Below, in pieces: positions 9,200-18,911 of a stretch of DNA of 36,505 nt. Location of the stretch: NCBI GenBank assembly GCA_963575745.1, contig CAUYUJ010001712.1:61409-97913 (forward strand), read 5' to 3'. This DNA comes from Prorocentrum cordatum (Eukaryota > Sar > Dinophyceae > Prorocentrales > Prorocentraceae). Made by a program: the position numbers and the translations under genes. The number at the start of each line of letters is the position of its first letter. Within the stretch, counting starts at the first letter, position 1. Under the pieces are notes generated by a model that was given only the letters and a program-made list of their open reading frames with translations, did no database searches and was not told the DNA's origin.

Positions 9200-10250
9200 A
9201 ATTGCCCCCTCGCCTTTGCCCACGCTAGAAAGTGGGCGTCACTGCCTGAGGGCGCCGCTGCTGACGATGATCCACCTCCAGCAGCCGCTGCAGCTGCACA
9301 GGAGGCGTGTCTTCAGCACCAGGTACGCCTCCGCCTGGCTGGACTCCACCATCATTGTGATGCCTTTCCTTGGCGAGCTTGCCCAAGTGCTCGTCGCGAG
9401 ACTTTTAGTACTCGTCGGACTTGGCGGGCAATTCGCCGAACAACTGATTCGCGATGTCGAATATGAAAGGTTTGAGGTGCTGTCGCCACTTGCCCAGGTT
9501 CTGGATACCTTGCGGTGTGAGTTATAATTCATGTGTACGGACCAAGCACAACCCAGTAGCACCAGCGACTTCGAACATAGGGGCCTTGCGTTGCACAAGG
9601 TCACGGAGATCGATGCCGATTTTATCTCGCTTAGACATTGAGCGGCCACTCTCGGAGCCGAGGTCCTTGATGCTATTATGATGTTGGTCTCCTCCTTCTC
9701 GAGGTGAGCCTGCAGTTTGGAATTATTATCCTTCTTATCCTCCACCCACTGCATCCGCGACTCGAACTGGTCCAGTCACTGCGTAAGCTTCCTTCCAGCT
9801 GCTTGCAGGTATTGTGGGCCGTGGAGAATTGCTGCTCCAAGGGGGGAAGGCAGGACGGCCGCTGAGCCTCGGCTGAGGCAGCCTTGGACTGGATCGTCTT
9901 TATGATGCCGACATCTCCAAGCGACTGCCAGATCTCTGAGTTCCAATAGTGTGGCAGTCAGATTGTCGATTAGTAGGCCTGCTGGAACGGGGCCGTCCTT
10001 CTCGCTGTTGGGACCACTTGTGTACACGATTCTGACCACAGCGAGCGGCAATGCTTGCAGAACCACCAACCCCCAGAGTTACGAGCACATCCACACTTGT
10101 CGGACTTCCATTTAGATATGTGCGGGCGCTGCTCCCATACCTGTTTGGACCACTGCTGAGACACGCCAGCAGCAGGATCAACATATACCCTACCCATGGG
10201 CGCCTCCCCGTCGCATGCCAATTGACTCGCTGGCGCGAGCCGTTATGAAG
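9200..10250 (-). pseudogene. Degenerate zinc-finger and coiled-coil coding relic, minus strand
   Basis: Reading leftward from about 10221, an 83-codon frame contains KCGCARNSGGWWFCKHC (around 10095-10045), a C-x-C-x9-C-x2-C arrangement with Trp and Asn like a small RanBP2-style or retroelement zinc ribbon. It stops at 9970. Other minus frames take over with LLIDNLTATLLELRDLAVAW (about 9990-9930), then EQQFSTAHNTCKQLEGSLR (about 9835-9785), DQFESRMQWVEDKKDNNSKL, DKIGIDLRDLVQRKAPMFEV, and LTPQGIQNLGKWRQHLKPFI near 9500. A final frame has SGSDAHFLAWAKARGQFSKS near 9230. Zinc finger then coiled coil is the order I recall for the N-terminal part of dinoflagellate LINE polyproteins. It meets the plus-strand relic tail to tail at about 9190. 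Confidence 0.4.
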
Positions 10251-10439
10251 ATACACGTCGCCAGAACGAATAGGGGCAACGTTCGGGGGGATCGGTTCGG
10301 GCGGGGGTGGATAAGTGTTGGGGGAGTTTCGTCGATTTTCGGCGGTCGTGCAGCCTCGGGATGCCTCCAGCGGGCGCGCTTCTGCGAGGAGCGTCCCGGC
10401 GGTGCCCAGATCGTCCCGATCGGCCAAAGATGAGCCGAG

Positions 10440-10916
10440 TTGCAACCCGAAGGCGAGACGACGAGGATCATTGGTGGGGAGATTGGCTCCGGTGAGGCTG
10501 CTCCGACCCCGACTCGCCCAGTCATTGCCGACAGGGGCCTGATGGCCCACCCCGCCCAGGGCTGCGCGGGTTGTTCGAGATCGGAAGCCTTGCGCCGATC
10601 TGGCGCTGCATCGCCGATTCCAGCTCGAGGCTTCCCCCCCTGGGCCGGTCTCCCCTTCTTATACCGTTACCCCATCAAGGGCGGCTGGGAGGGAGGGGCG
10701 ATGAGGAGGCAGCGGGGTTCCCTCGCGGGTGCCTGCGCGCGCGGGAGCGGCGGCGTGGTCGAGGCTTTCGAGGAGGGGAAGTACGACAAGGCCATCCGGA
10801 TCTGGCAAGGCCAGCCCCCGCGCGCGCGACGAATGCCAGCATCGCCAGACCGTTCCAGGCACTCCTCCTGTCGGGAGCGAAAGAAGGACGCACACGTCCT
10901 GGCACCGCAGGCTTAG
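10440..10916 (+). CDS. Unrecognised ORF with an exon-like segment
   Basis: A 158-codon frame. Its first part overlaps dispersed repeat A (10523-10655) and is probably not coding. The segment at 10659-10822 is much more protein-like and ends with GGVVEAFEEGKYDKAIRIWQ, an amphipathic helix pair recalling a single TPR-type helix. An ATG lies at 10701. CTGGCAAG followed by GCC at about 10820 could be a GC donor, a type common in dinoflagellates; beyond it the frame turns Arg/Ser-rich. No function is assigned, and the family resemblance is weak. Confidence 0.3.
   Translation: MQPEGETTRIIGGEIGSGEAAPTPTRPVIADRGLMAHPAQGCAGCSRSEALRRSGAASPIPARGFPPWAGLPFLYRYPIKGGWEGGAMRRQRGSLAGACARGSGGVVEAFEEGKYDKAIRIWQGQPPRARRMPASPDRSRHSSCRERKKDAHVLAPQA
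10523..10655. repeat. Dispersed repeat A, copy 2
   Basis: Collinear partner of 619-756: GCCGACAGGGGCC, CCCCGCCCAGG, CGCCGATC, ATCGCCGATT, AGCTCGA and a C-rich tail. Confidence 0.5.
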
Positions 10917-11461
10917 GTGCACCCTAGACCCAGGCCCCCGAGGTTTTCGAGCGTGGCCGTCGGTTCGCCAGGAACTGCGCCTCGCCGAGAGTTCCAGGGG
11001 TGCCAGGATCGTCCCGAGAGGTCGGCGGCAGCCCGAGTTGTGTATATATATATATAGATATATAGATATACACAGACCCTCCAGGGGATTGTTCCTTGGC
11101 CTCATGGGAAGGGTGGCGGCGCATAAATCAGCATCAAGAGTCAACGGACTTGTACACCGCCACCCTCTCTTGAAGGCACAGGTAACACTCGTCGGCGGGT
11201 GATTGTGTGGGCATGTGTATACCAATATACATACATTTTTTACACATATATATATATATATATATGAGTGTGAGCTGCCACCAGAACCACGGGTGGGAGT
11301 GGTCCCTCTCCGTAGTTTTACGATGTGTGGCGACACGCGGTCGAACATCGATCTGATGCTTGGTGCGCACCTAAAACCAACAGGGTTCCCTCCACGGCGG
11401 GCTCGCGGAGCCCTCACCAGTGGCGCGAGGGCTCGCCGCTGAGAGGGATTGCATCTTCTCA
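10917..11461. other. Complex sequence with two TA-rich microsatellites
   Basis: Short (TA)n runs at about 11041-11075 (TGTATATA...ATACACA, itself palindromic) and 11244-11266. No gene is seen; the minus frames crossing them encode Tyr/Ile strings from the TA repeats. Confidence 0.6.
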
Positions 11462-12075
11462 CCTCTGAGGGTGCGTGCGTGTGCGTGGGTGTGTGTGTGG
11501 GTGTGTGTGTGTGTGCGTGTGCGTGTGCGTGTGCGTGTGCGTGTGCGTGTGCGTGTGCGTGTGCGTGTGCGTGTGCGTGTGCGTGTGCGTGTGCGTGTGC
11601 GTGTGCGCGTGCGTGGGTGTGGGTGTGGGTGTGGGTGTGGGTGTGGGTGTGGGGAAGAGGCTCGCTCTCGACCCGCTTTCGACCCGGTGTGGGTGTGTGT
11701 CTATGGATGCGTGTGCGTGCGTTTGCGTGTGCGTGTGCGTGTGTGTGCGTGCGTGTGCGTGCGTGTGCGTGCGTGTGCGGACGTGGGCGTGCGTGTGCGT
11801 GCGTGTGTGTGTGTGTGCGTGTGCGCGCGCGCATGCGTGCGTGCGTGTGTGCGCGCGTGCGAGCTGCATGCATGCGTGCGTGGCGTGGCGTGGCGTGGCG
11901 TGGCGTGGCGTGGCGTGGCGTGGCGTGGCGTGTGTGGGTGTGTGGGTGTGTGCGTGTGTGCGTGTGTGTCGGGGTGTGTGCGTGTGTGCGTGTATGCGTG
12001 TGTGCGTGTGTGCGTGTGTGCGTGTGTGCGTGCGTGCAAGCGTGCATGTGTTCGTGTGTGCGTGCGGGCGGGCGG
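11462..12075. repeat. G/T-rich (GT/GC) tract 1
   Basis: Alternating GT/GC sequence with several local units. GTGCGT (6 bp) repeats at about 11510-11605, TGGGTG at 11617-11655, and the pentamer TGGCG repeats about ten times at 11880-11932. A complex insert at 11654-11690 interrupts it. It runs into the assembly gap. Shadow ORFs of Cys/Val or His/Thr are meaningless. Confidence 0.95.
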
Positions 12076-12175
12076 NNNNNNNNNNNNNNNNNNNNNNNNN
12101 NNNNNNNNNNNNNNNNNNNNNNNNNNNNNNNNNNNNNNNNNNNNNNNNNNNNNNNNNNNNNNNNNNNNNNNNNNN
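12076..12175. other. Assembly gap of 100 N
   Basis: Exactly 100 N, the usual placeholder for a gap of unknown size. It interrupts a G/T tract just before border B, so the true length of tract 1 is unknown. Confidence 0.99.
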
Positions 12176-12176
12176 A

Positions 12177-12300
12177 AGGTAGCCAGCTCGAACGAGCCAG
12201 AGGGTTCCGTCCACTCCGACCCGCCCTCCCGCAACATAAGAAGCAAGTGCGTCGCGTCCGACGCCTGTCGTTCATCTTAGACCGTGGGCGGCGAGACGTT
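12177..12300. repeat. Border B of the G/T cassette, copy 1
   Basis: AGCCAGCTCGAACGAGC, then CCGTCCACTCC, CCCGCCCTCCC, GCAACATAAGAA, GCAAG-GCGTCGCGTCCGACGCC. Nearly the same sequence is at 15565-15690, and a diverged one at 17303-17395. It lies directly 3' of a G/T tract each time (here the gap). Confidence 0.85.
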
Positions 12301-12510
12301 CAGCGCGCGACATGAGCTGCGTCCTACTCCTGCCGCGTATTGAGCAACACCGACGAACAAAAAAAAAAAACAAGACCGCGCGCGATGTACGCCGCGCCCC
12401 GCTCCGGCCTCTCATGTTGCATCGTCGGCGACAACCTGTCCAGCGCGCGAAGTGCGCCGCGTCTCATTCCAGTCACGCGCGTTGCACCGCCAATCGTTTT
12501 GCTCCTGCCG
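12300..12510. repeat. Diverged copies of the ~138-bp repeat unit
   Basis: Two partial units, recognised by GCGCGCGA-ATG or GCGCGCGAAGTG, the GCCGCG box and GCATCGTCGGCGACAA at about 12419-12434. An A-rich run (AAAAAAAAAA) is at 12360-12370. Confidence 0.55.
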
Positions 12511-12515
12511 CGCAT

Positions 12516-12590
12516 GGAGGAGGGGGAGGAGGAGGAGGAGGAGGAGGAGGAGGAGGAGGAGGAGGAGGAGGAAGAGAGGGAGGGAGGGAG
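12516..12590. repeat. (GGA)n microsatellite
   Basis: Nearly pure GGA/GAG array, ending in GGGA repeats. Confidence 0.95.
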
Positions 12591-12837
12591 AAACTGAGAA
12601 GGAAGACGAGAATGCCTCTTGGGAAGTCGCGGGGCGTCCTGGGAGTTTTCTGGTATACGCCTGACGGCCTCTTGGACATATCTTCCGGGTTGGAAAATTG
12701 TCAACACAAGTAGGTGCTAACCTCACAACCCTTCAAACACCAATTGGAAATCAATATTCTTGACGCTTCGCGTATCCCCACCAGCCCATCCTACACCAGG
12801 CATTCGAACGAAGAGCGCCGATGATCGGCAGCTGTTC

Positions 12838-12960
12838 TCCTCCCCTCTTCCTCCTTCTCCTCCGCCTTTTCCTCCTCCTCCTCCTCTCCTCCTCCTCCCT
12901 CTCCTCCTCCTCCTCCTCCTCCTCCTCCTCCTCCTCCTCCTCCTCCGCCTCTTCCTCTCC
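12838..12960. repeat. (CCT)n microsatellite
   Basis: CCT array with TTC and CGC variants, in opposite orientation to the GGA array 250 bp upstream. The 12591-12837 gap between them holds complex sequence with no gene. Confidence 0.95.
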
Positions 12961-12974
12961 CTGGTGGCGTATTG

Positions 12975-13075
12975 GAAGTGTCTTCGAACGTTTTGGTGGG
13001 CTCTTGGGCCTTGCGGGCGGGCGGGCGGCGCTCCGCCCGCCCGCGCAGAGCCCAAGAGGGGGTCCAAGACGTCTT
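12975..13075. mobile_element. Foldback element family 4, imperfect
   Basis: Centre: GCGGGCGGGCGG faces CCGCCCGCCCGC. Outside that, GGGCTCTTGGGC faces GCCCAAGAGG, and weaker pairing extends outward (TTGGAAGTGTCTTCG against AAGACGTCTTTTGGAA). Less regular than the other foldbacks, and only one copy is seen. Confidence 0.45.
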
Positions 13076-13460
13076 TTGGAACAATCTTGGAGGAGATCGA
13101 TCAACGAAGGGGGGCTCCCTAATTACAGCCCCCCCCCTCAGGAGCCACGGTCCTCGTGAGGGGTGTCGAATTTTAGCCTTCCCAGGAGTCGATCTTGGAC
13201 GCTCTAACTACCCGCGGCCCCCCCTGTCCAGGTCAGTGGGGAGGGGGTGTAGGGGGAGGGGTAAACCCCTCCCCGAAGGGGAAGAAGGAGGGGTGGAAGA
13301 GGGAACGCTCTAAACCACCGACGCCCAGAGGGCTGGTGGGATTCGTGTTGCCCCCCCAGGACCTCCTGGACGCCTTTTTTGCGATTTTTGGGGGGTATCC
13401 TGGGGCACTTGCTTGAATCGCATTTGCTTGAAGCATGATGACTTGCCGCCCGCCCAGCTC
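13076..13460. other. Complex sequence with short hairpins
   Basis: Includes a small inverted repeat at 13253-13274 (GGGGAGGGGT facing ACCCCTCCCC) and C/G homopolymers. No gene is seen. Confidence 0.4.
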
Positions 13461-13469
13461 CTCATCAAC

Positions 13470-13720
13470 CCGACGGGCCGCAGCGTCGACGACAAGAAAG
13501 CCCATGTTGACGAGCAGGCGCCCCCGCGCGAAGTGCGCCGCGCCCCATGCCCGCTACGCGGCTCGCAGCGCCGAGGAGGAGGAAGTACGCGCTGGCAAGA
13601 AAAACGTTTGCGTGTTTTTGGCCAGGCGTCGATAGTTTTCGCAGCGTCGACGACAAGAAAGTCCATGTTGTCAAAAAAACGTTGTCTGTGTATTGTTTTT
13701 ACCTAGCAGCTTTTGCTGAT
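13470..13720. repeat. Diverged ~138-bp repeat units
   Basis: Two units recognised by GCGTCGACGACAAGAAAG and CCATGTTG at about 13481 and 13640, by CGCGCGAAGTGCGCCGCGCC at about 13528, and by TGTATTGTTTTTAC at about 13689. The order matches the array at 16376. Confidence 0.65.
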
Positions 13721-13834
13721 AGGTTTCTAATCGTCTCAAAAGAAAGCATCATGACTCCTCAGGGGGGTCGGGGCGGGACCCGGGGCGGGACCCGGCGCGG
13801 CTGCCGCCGCATTCGCTTTTCGCAAACAGTCACA

Positions 13835-14178
13835 CACTTCGTGCTCTTCGACCTCCCAGAACTCCATTCCCGGGCCACATTTTGAATCCCCGGAGCCAAC
13901 TGTAGGCCACTTCGTGCTCTTCGACTTCCCAGAACTCCATTCCCGGGCCACATTTTGAATGCCCGGAGCCAACTGTAGGCCACTTCGTGTTCTTCGAGTG
14001 CCAGAACTCCACTCCCTTGCCACATTTTTGGGATTGCCCTAGCCACTGTAGCACGTCGTGCCTTCAAGTTCCAAGAACTTCATTCCCTCCGGCACATTTT
14101 TGAATGCCCGGACCACTGTAGGCCACTTCGTGTTCTTTCTAGTTCCCAGCATTCCGCTCCTGGGCCAATTTTGATGCT
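13835..14178. repeat. 72-bp tandem repeat, five units
   Basis: Units start at 13835, 13908, 13981, 14052 and 14124 (lengths 73, 73, 71, 72 and a truncated 55). Each begins CACTTCGTG-TCTT, has CCAGAACTCCATTCCCGGG and CACATTTT, and ends with CCACTGTAGG. The first two differ at only a few positions; divergence grows toward the 3' end. Confidence 0.95.
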
Positions 14179-14189
14179 GAGGCGGGTAT

Positions 14190-14480
14190 GCTGCGGCGAG
14201 GCAGGCTGAGGCTGGGCGAGGCTGAGAGGCTGAGGCTGAGCTAACTGGGCTGAGGCCTGAGGCTAGGCTGAAGGCTGAGGCGGCGGCAGGCTGAGGCTGA
14301 GGCAGGCTGAGGCTGAGGCAGGCTGATGCTGAGGCAGGCTGAGGCTGAGGCCGAGGCTGATGCAGGCTGAGGCTGAGGCAGGCTGAGGCCGAGGCTGAGG
14401 CAGGCTGAGGCTGAGTCTGAGGCAGGCTGAGGCTGAGGCAGGCTGAGGCTGAGGCTGAGGCAGGCTGAGGTTGAGGCTGT
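14190..14480. repeat. AGGCTG minisatellite
   Basis: Imperfect tandem array built from GGCTGA hexamers and a 15-bp higher unit GAGGCTGAGGCAGGC, with single-base variants throughout. Confidence 0.93.
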
Positions 14481-14780
14481 GACTGCGACTGCCGTTGCCG
14501 CTGCGACTGTCATCGCGAATGCGACTACGACTGCGAGAACAGCAGAATTCTACAGCTGGATTTTCATGTGAATTTTAAGGGGAATGCTGTCAGATATGAT
14601 TCTACACATCGCTGTTCGGTTGCTTTGCCGGGATAGTTGTTAGGTAGGAAACGATCACCCGCTTAGGGTCACCCAAACGATGTTCATTCCGTCCTCTTCC
14701 TGCTACACGTTTCGCAACTCGACGACACGTTGGCGAAAAAGCTTTGAGTTTGACTTGTTGTTTGACAGTTAGGACAGCGG
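14481..14780. other. Unique sequence, nothing called
   Basis: Starts with a GCGACTGC / GACTGCGA-rich transition out of the minisatellite, then ordinary lower-GC sequence (14540-14770) with no ORF above 60 codons and no recognised motif. Confidence 0.45.
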
Positions 14781-15000
14781 GGTTGCTATCGGCCGGCTAG
14801 GTGGGGGTTGGGGGTGTATTATCATAAGAAGTGGGTGGGGGAACCGTGGGGCGCGCGGCGGCGTGGGGGGCGGGGGGCGTGTGGCGCGGGGGTGCGTGGG
14901 GGGGTTGGAGGGGCTGGAGGTTGGGGGGGTGGGGGTTTGGGAGCGGGGGGGGGGGGGGTTGCGGGTGCGGCGTGGGCGCGGGTGCGGGTGGGGGTGGGTT
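14781..15000. repeat. Border A (14781-14796) and G/T-rich tract 2
   Basis: GGTTGCTATCGGCCGG is the border also present at 16805 and 19894, followed by GGTGGGGGT and a TAT-ATAAG remnant. The G-rich tract with GT interruptions runs to 15000. It ends toward CTCACTCCCACCCGCCCTCCC (about 15047-15067), matching the core of border B. Confidence 0.8.
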
Positions 15001-15148
15001 GAGTGTGAATTCAATGAAGACCCCTCCCCGCCCGCAAGCTGTCTCGCTCACTCCCACCCGCCCTCCCAACACATACGTGGCACCCGAGTCTGGCCCGAGC
15101 CTCAGCATATTCAGCAGTCGTCTTTGGATGGGCAGCTACTGGGGGCCA

Positions 15149-15362
15149 ATCCGCCGCCGCCGCCGCCGTCTCCGCCGCCGCCGCCGCTGCCGCCGCCGCC
15201 GCTGCCCGCCGCCGCCCCCCGCCGCCGCCGCTGCCGCTTGCCGCCGCCGCCGCCGCCGCCCCCCGCTGCCAAACCGCCGCCGCAACCGCTGCCGCCGCCG
15301 CCGCAGCCGCCGCCGCCGCCGCCGCCGCCGCAGCCGCCGCCGCAGCCGCCGCCGCCGCCGCC
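15149..15362. repeat. (CCG)n microsatellite
   Basis: CCG/GCC array with CTG, CAG and CCCC interruptions. It encodes poly-Pro, poly-Arg, poly-Ala and poly-Gly shadows. Confidence 0.95.
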
Positions 15363-15560
15363 AAGTGTATTATGCATTGTTTTTTGACAGGGATGGCGGG
15401 GGGGGGGTCGCATCGGGTTGGCTGCGCATGTTCCGAATTTGGAGGCAGAGTGTGGTTTGCATTGCTTTTTACAAGCAATGGTGGGGGGGGTGTCGTCATG
15501 GACCCGGGTTGGTCCCCAATGGCCTGGGGGTGGGGGTGTTTATTAATAAGGAACAGTGAT

Positions 15561-15690
15561 CAAGCTAGCCAGCTCGAACGAGCGAGAGGGCTCCGTCCAC
15601 TCCCACCCGCCCTCCCGCAACATAGGAAGCAAGCGCGTCGCGTCCGACGCCCGTGGTTTATCTTATATCGTTGGCGGCTAGACGCTTCCC
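15561..15690. repeat. Border B of the G/T cassette, copy 2
   Basis: CAAGCTAGCCAGCTCGAACG, CCGTCCACTCCCACCCGCCC, GCAACATAGGAAGCAAGCGC. It is preceded by a short G/T stretch and TTAATAAGGAACAGTGAT, resembling the tail of border A, and followed by a GCGCGCGATGTGCGCCGCGT fragment of the 138-bp unit. Confidence 0.85.
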
Positions 15691-15969
15691 GCGCGCGATG
15701 TGCGCCGCGTCCCATACGTGCAGGTCCCAGGCCGGCCCCACGGGCCAGAGGCGTGCTAAGATCTCCGGTAACTAGTTAACAATATTCTAGTTTGCGCGCG
15801 CGGGGCGGCCCCTGGGGGCCCCCGGACGAAAAGAACCCCGAGCAGGTCCTGGGCACGTCGGTCCCAGCGATGGTTTTCTTCGTCGGCGCTGACTTCCAGG
15901 TCCCAGAGCGCCCCAGGAACGCCCCAAGAGAGCCGAGACGCCCCCGAGACGATCCGAGGGGCCCTGAGT

Positions 15970-16860
15970 CGCCGAAAGATCGTTCCAAGACGCCCAAGAT
16001 GGCCTCCAGACGGCCGTAGCGCCAAGAAACCGCGGGGAGCCTCAGGAGGCCCTCGAAGAGCCTGAACAAGCAAAAATCTCCCAGGCACTCGCCATGCCAG
16101 GGCCTCATGGAACGCCCCGGCGCCCAATACATTGGCGAGCTAAAAATCTGCGCCGAGCCAGGACGGGAACGCAACTTTGAGAAAATTTCGCTCGGCGCCC
16201 CAGCGGGAAGGTCATTTCATTCACTTCGAACGGGGGGGGGGGTGTGCCGCGCCCAATTCTTGCCATGCATTTTTGAAGGGTGGACGACAAGAACAATGTG
16301 GGCAGGGAAAATCAGCATGGCATTGTTTTTGACAAGTAAGGTGGCCCCTCCCGCCTTGGGGTTGCCCCAGAAGTCCGCGCGCGATGCGCGCCGCGCCCCA
16401 TTCTTGCCACGCATTTCGCATCGTCGACGACAAGACAGGCCATGATGAAAAGGAAAAACGGAGACTTTGTATTGATTGTTTACAGTCAGGATGGGCGGGC
16501 CCGGATCGACGGCCGCGCGCGATGCGCGCCGCGTCCCATATGCGCGCCGCGTCCCATTGGTGTCACATATTTCGCACCGTCGGCGACAAGGCAGGCCATC
16601 CTGAGAGGAAAAAACGAAGACGTTGTATTGATTCTTTACAATCAGGGCGGGCGGGCCCAGACGGACTACCGCGCGCGATGTGCGCCGCGTCCCATTCCTG
16701 CCACGCTGTTCGCATCGTCGACGACAAGAAACACGATGTTGATTGAGAAGAAAAGTTGCAATTTTGTATTGACGTTTTAAAGTCCGGATGGGAGGTCCCG
16801 GATCGGGTTGCTATCGGCCGGAATACGAGGTAGGTGGAGGTATATATAATAAGGAAACAG
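15970..16860. repeat. Segmental duplication, copy 1
   Basis: Collinear with 18912-19950 in direct orientation: the CGCCGAAAGATCG start, the GATGGCCTCCAGA block, CAACTTTGAGAAAATTTCGC (about 16172), GCATGGCATTGTTT (about 16315), the 138-bp unit array and border A. The minus frame reads Gly/Leu/Arg-rich repeats (LGRLG type), which I take as repeat translation rather than a gene. Confidence 0.9.
16376..16805. repeat. ~138-bp tandem repeat array, three units
   Basis: Units start at 16376, 16513 and 16669 (137, 156 and 137 bp). Consensus: CGCGCGATG-GCGCCGCG-CC, CATT-TGCCACGCATTTCGCA, TCGTCGACGACAAGACAGGC, CATG-TGA-AGGAAAAACGG, TTGTATTGATT-TTTACA, TCAGGATGGGCGGGCCCGGA. The 156-bp unit differs by an internal duplication of about 19 bp in the GCGCCGCGTCCCAT segment. 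Confidence 0.93.
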
Positions 16861-17302
16861 GATGAGGGGGTGGGTGTGTGGGTGCGGGTCACGGTGTGGG
16901 AGTGGGTGTGGGGGTGGAAGGGTGGGTGTGGGGGCGTGGGTGTGGGTGTGGGTGTGGGTGCGCACGCGCGTGTGCGTGCGTGTGCGCGTGCGCTTGCGCG
17001 TGTGCGTGTGCGCGTGCGCGTGCGAGTGCGTGTGCGTGTGCGTGTGCGTGTGCGCGTGCGCGTGCGCGTGCGTGTGCGTGTGCGTGTGCGCCCGCGTGCG
17101 TGGGCGCGTGCGTGCGCGCGCGCGTGCGCGGGTGGGTGCGTGCGTGCGTGTGTGCGTGCGTGCGTGCGTGCGTGCGTGCGTGGGTGCGCGGGTGCGTGGG
17201 TGCATTTGTGGGTTGGTGTTGGTGGGTGCGGGTGGTGGTGTTGGGTGTGGGTAGGTGGTGGTGGGTGTGGGTGGTGGGTGTGGGGGTGTGGTTGGTGGGT
17301 CA
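16805..17302. repeat. Border A copy 2 and G/T tract 3
   Basis: GGTTGCTATCGGCCGG, then AATACGAGGTAGGTGG, TATATATAATAAGGAAACAG and a G/T tract with GTGCGC and GTGCGT units, a GTGGGT region at the start and end, and no other content. Confidence 0.93.
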
Positions 17303-17395
17303 AGCTAGCCAGCCGCCAGCTCGACGAAGTCAAGCATGGCATGCCCATTCCCACCCGCCCTCCCACAACATAAGAAACAGTGATGGCACAACTGG
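17303..17395. repeat. Border B copy 3
   Basis: AGCTAGCCAGCCGCCAGCTC, then CCCATTCCCACCCGCCCTCC, ACAACATAAGAAACAGTGAT. A second partial border (CCGCCCTCCCACAACATAAG) at 17547-17566 follows one truncated 138-bp unit (17451-17545). Confidence 0.8.
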
Positions 17396-17596
17396 GGGCT
17401 GCGCGGGCATTTCAGTGCGAGTGGGGGATACCCCAGGACACCGCATTGACGTCCGCGCGGGATGTGCGCCGCGTCCCATTCCCGCCACGCATTTCGCATC
17501 GTCGACGACAAGACTGGCCATGTTGAAAGGAACAACGGACACGTTCCGCCCTCCCACAACATAAGAAAAAATGCTGGCGCAACCGGGTGCTGGCGC

Positions 17597-17602
17597 GTAG
17601 TG

Positions 17603-17684
<82 letters not shown>

Positions 17685-17686
17685 AA

Positions 17687-17721
<35 letters not shown>

Positions 17722-18376
17722 ACGCATACTAGTAACTAGTATTTTAAATTTCTAGTAACTATTACTAGTACTATTACTAGTACTAGTACTAGTAAGTGGT
17801 AGTGGTAGTGGTATTGTAGTGGTAGTACGTAGTAGTAGTAGTATTAGTAGTTAGTAGTCGCAGTAGTAGTAAGTAGTAGTAGTCGTGTGGTAATGCAAGT
17901 ATTAATTGGTCGAACACGGGGAAAGTAGTAGTAGTAGTATGTAGTAGTAGATAGTAGTAAGTGTAGTAGTAGTAGTAGTAGTAGTATAGTGGTAGTAGAA
18001 GAAGTAAAGTAGAAGTAGTAAGTAGAATTCAGTAGAGTGAATAGAAGTAGAAGTAGAGTAAGGTAGTAGTAAAACAGTAGTAGTGTAATAGTTATTAGTC
18101 CGATTAGTAGTATTATGTAGTAGTAGTGGTAGTTGGTAGTGTAGTAGTGTAGTAGTATACGTAGTAGTACTGGGAATCGGTAGTAGTGGTAGTAGTGGTA
18201 GCGGTAGTGGTAGTGGTAGTGGTGGTTGTGGTGGTGGTGGTGGGATGGTAGTGGTAGTGGTAGTGGTAGTAGTGGTAGTGGTGGTAGTGGTGGTAGTGGT
18301 AGTGGTAGTGGTAGTAGTGGTAATAGTAGTGGTAGTAGTGGTAGCGGTAGTGGTAGTGGTAGTGATAGTCGTAGTC

Positions 18377-18458
<82 letters not shown>

Positions 18459-18464
18459 GAGTAA

Positions 18465-18508
<44 letters not shown>

Positions 18509-18704
18509 ATGGCCGCAGTAGTAGTAGTGGTAGTAGTAGTAGTAGTAGTAGTAGTAGCAGTAGTCGTCGTAAGTATCCTACTACTGTTAATAGTCAAAAC
18601 TTACTTATCTAGTACTAGTACTAGTTACTATAACTAGTAACTAGTACTAGTAGGCGTATAGTAGTATAGATGGGATCGAACAATCGTATGTACGTCGTTA
18701 GTAC

Positions 18705-18739
<35 letters not shown>

Positions 18740-18773
18740 ATAGTAGTAGGTAGTAGTAGGTAGTAGGTAGTAG

Positions 18774-18848
<75 letters not shown>

Positions 18849-18905
18849 GTAGTAGCAGTAGTAGTAGTAGCAGTAGTAGCAGTAGTAGTGGTAGTAGTAG
18901 TAGCC
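17597..18905. repeat. (AGT/TAG)n array field
   Basis: Pure (TAG)n runs at about 17600-17720, 18380-18510 and 18780-18905, joined by degenerate AGT/GGTAGT sequence. Around 17727-17800 and 18608-18655 the repeat changes into ACTAGT/TACTAGTA palindromes. The array stops exactly where segmental duplication copy 2 begins. All Val/Ser or Thr/Tyr ORFs here are repeat translations. Confidence 0.97.
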
Positions 18906-18911
18906 TTGAGA

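Noticed and set aside
15756-16174. Minus ORFs with Gly-His-Leu-Gly repeats
   Set aside because: Located in the segmental duplication. The second copy has stops and changes in different places, so selection on a protein is not evident.
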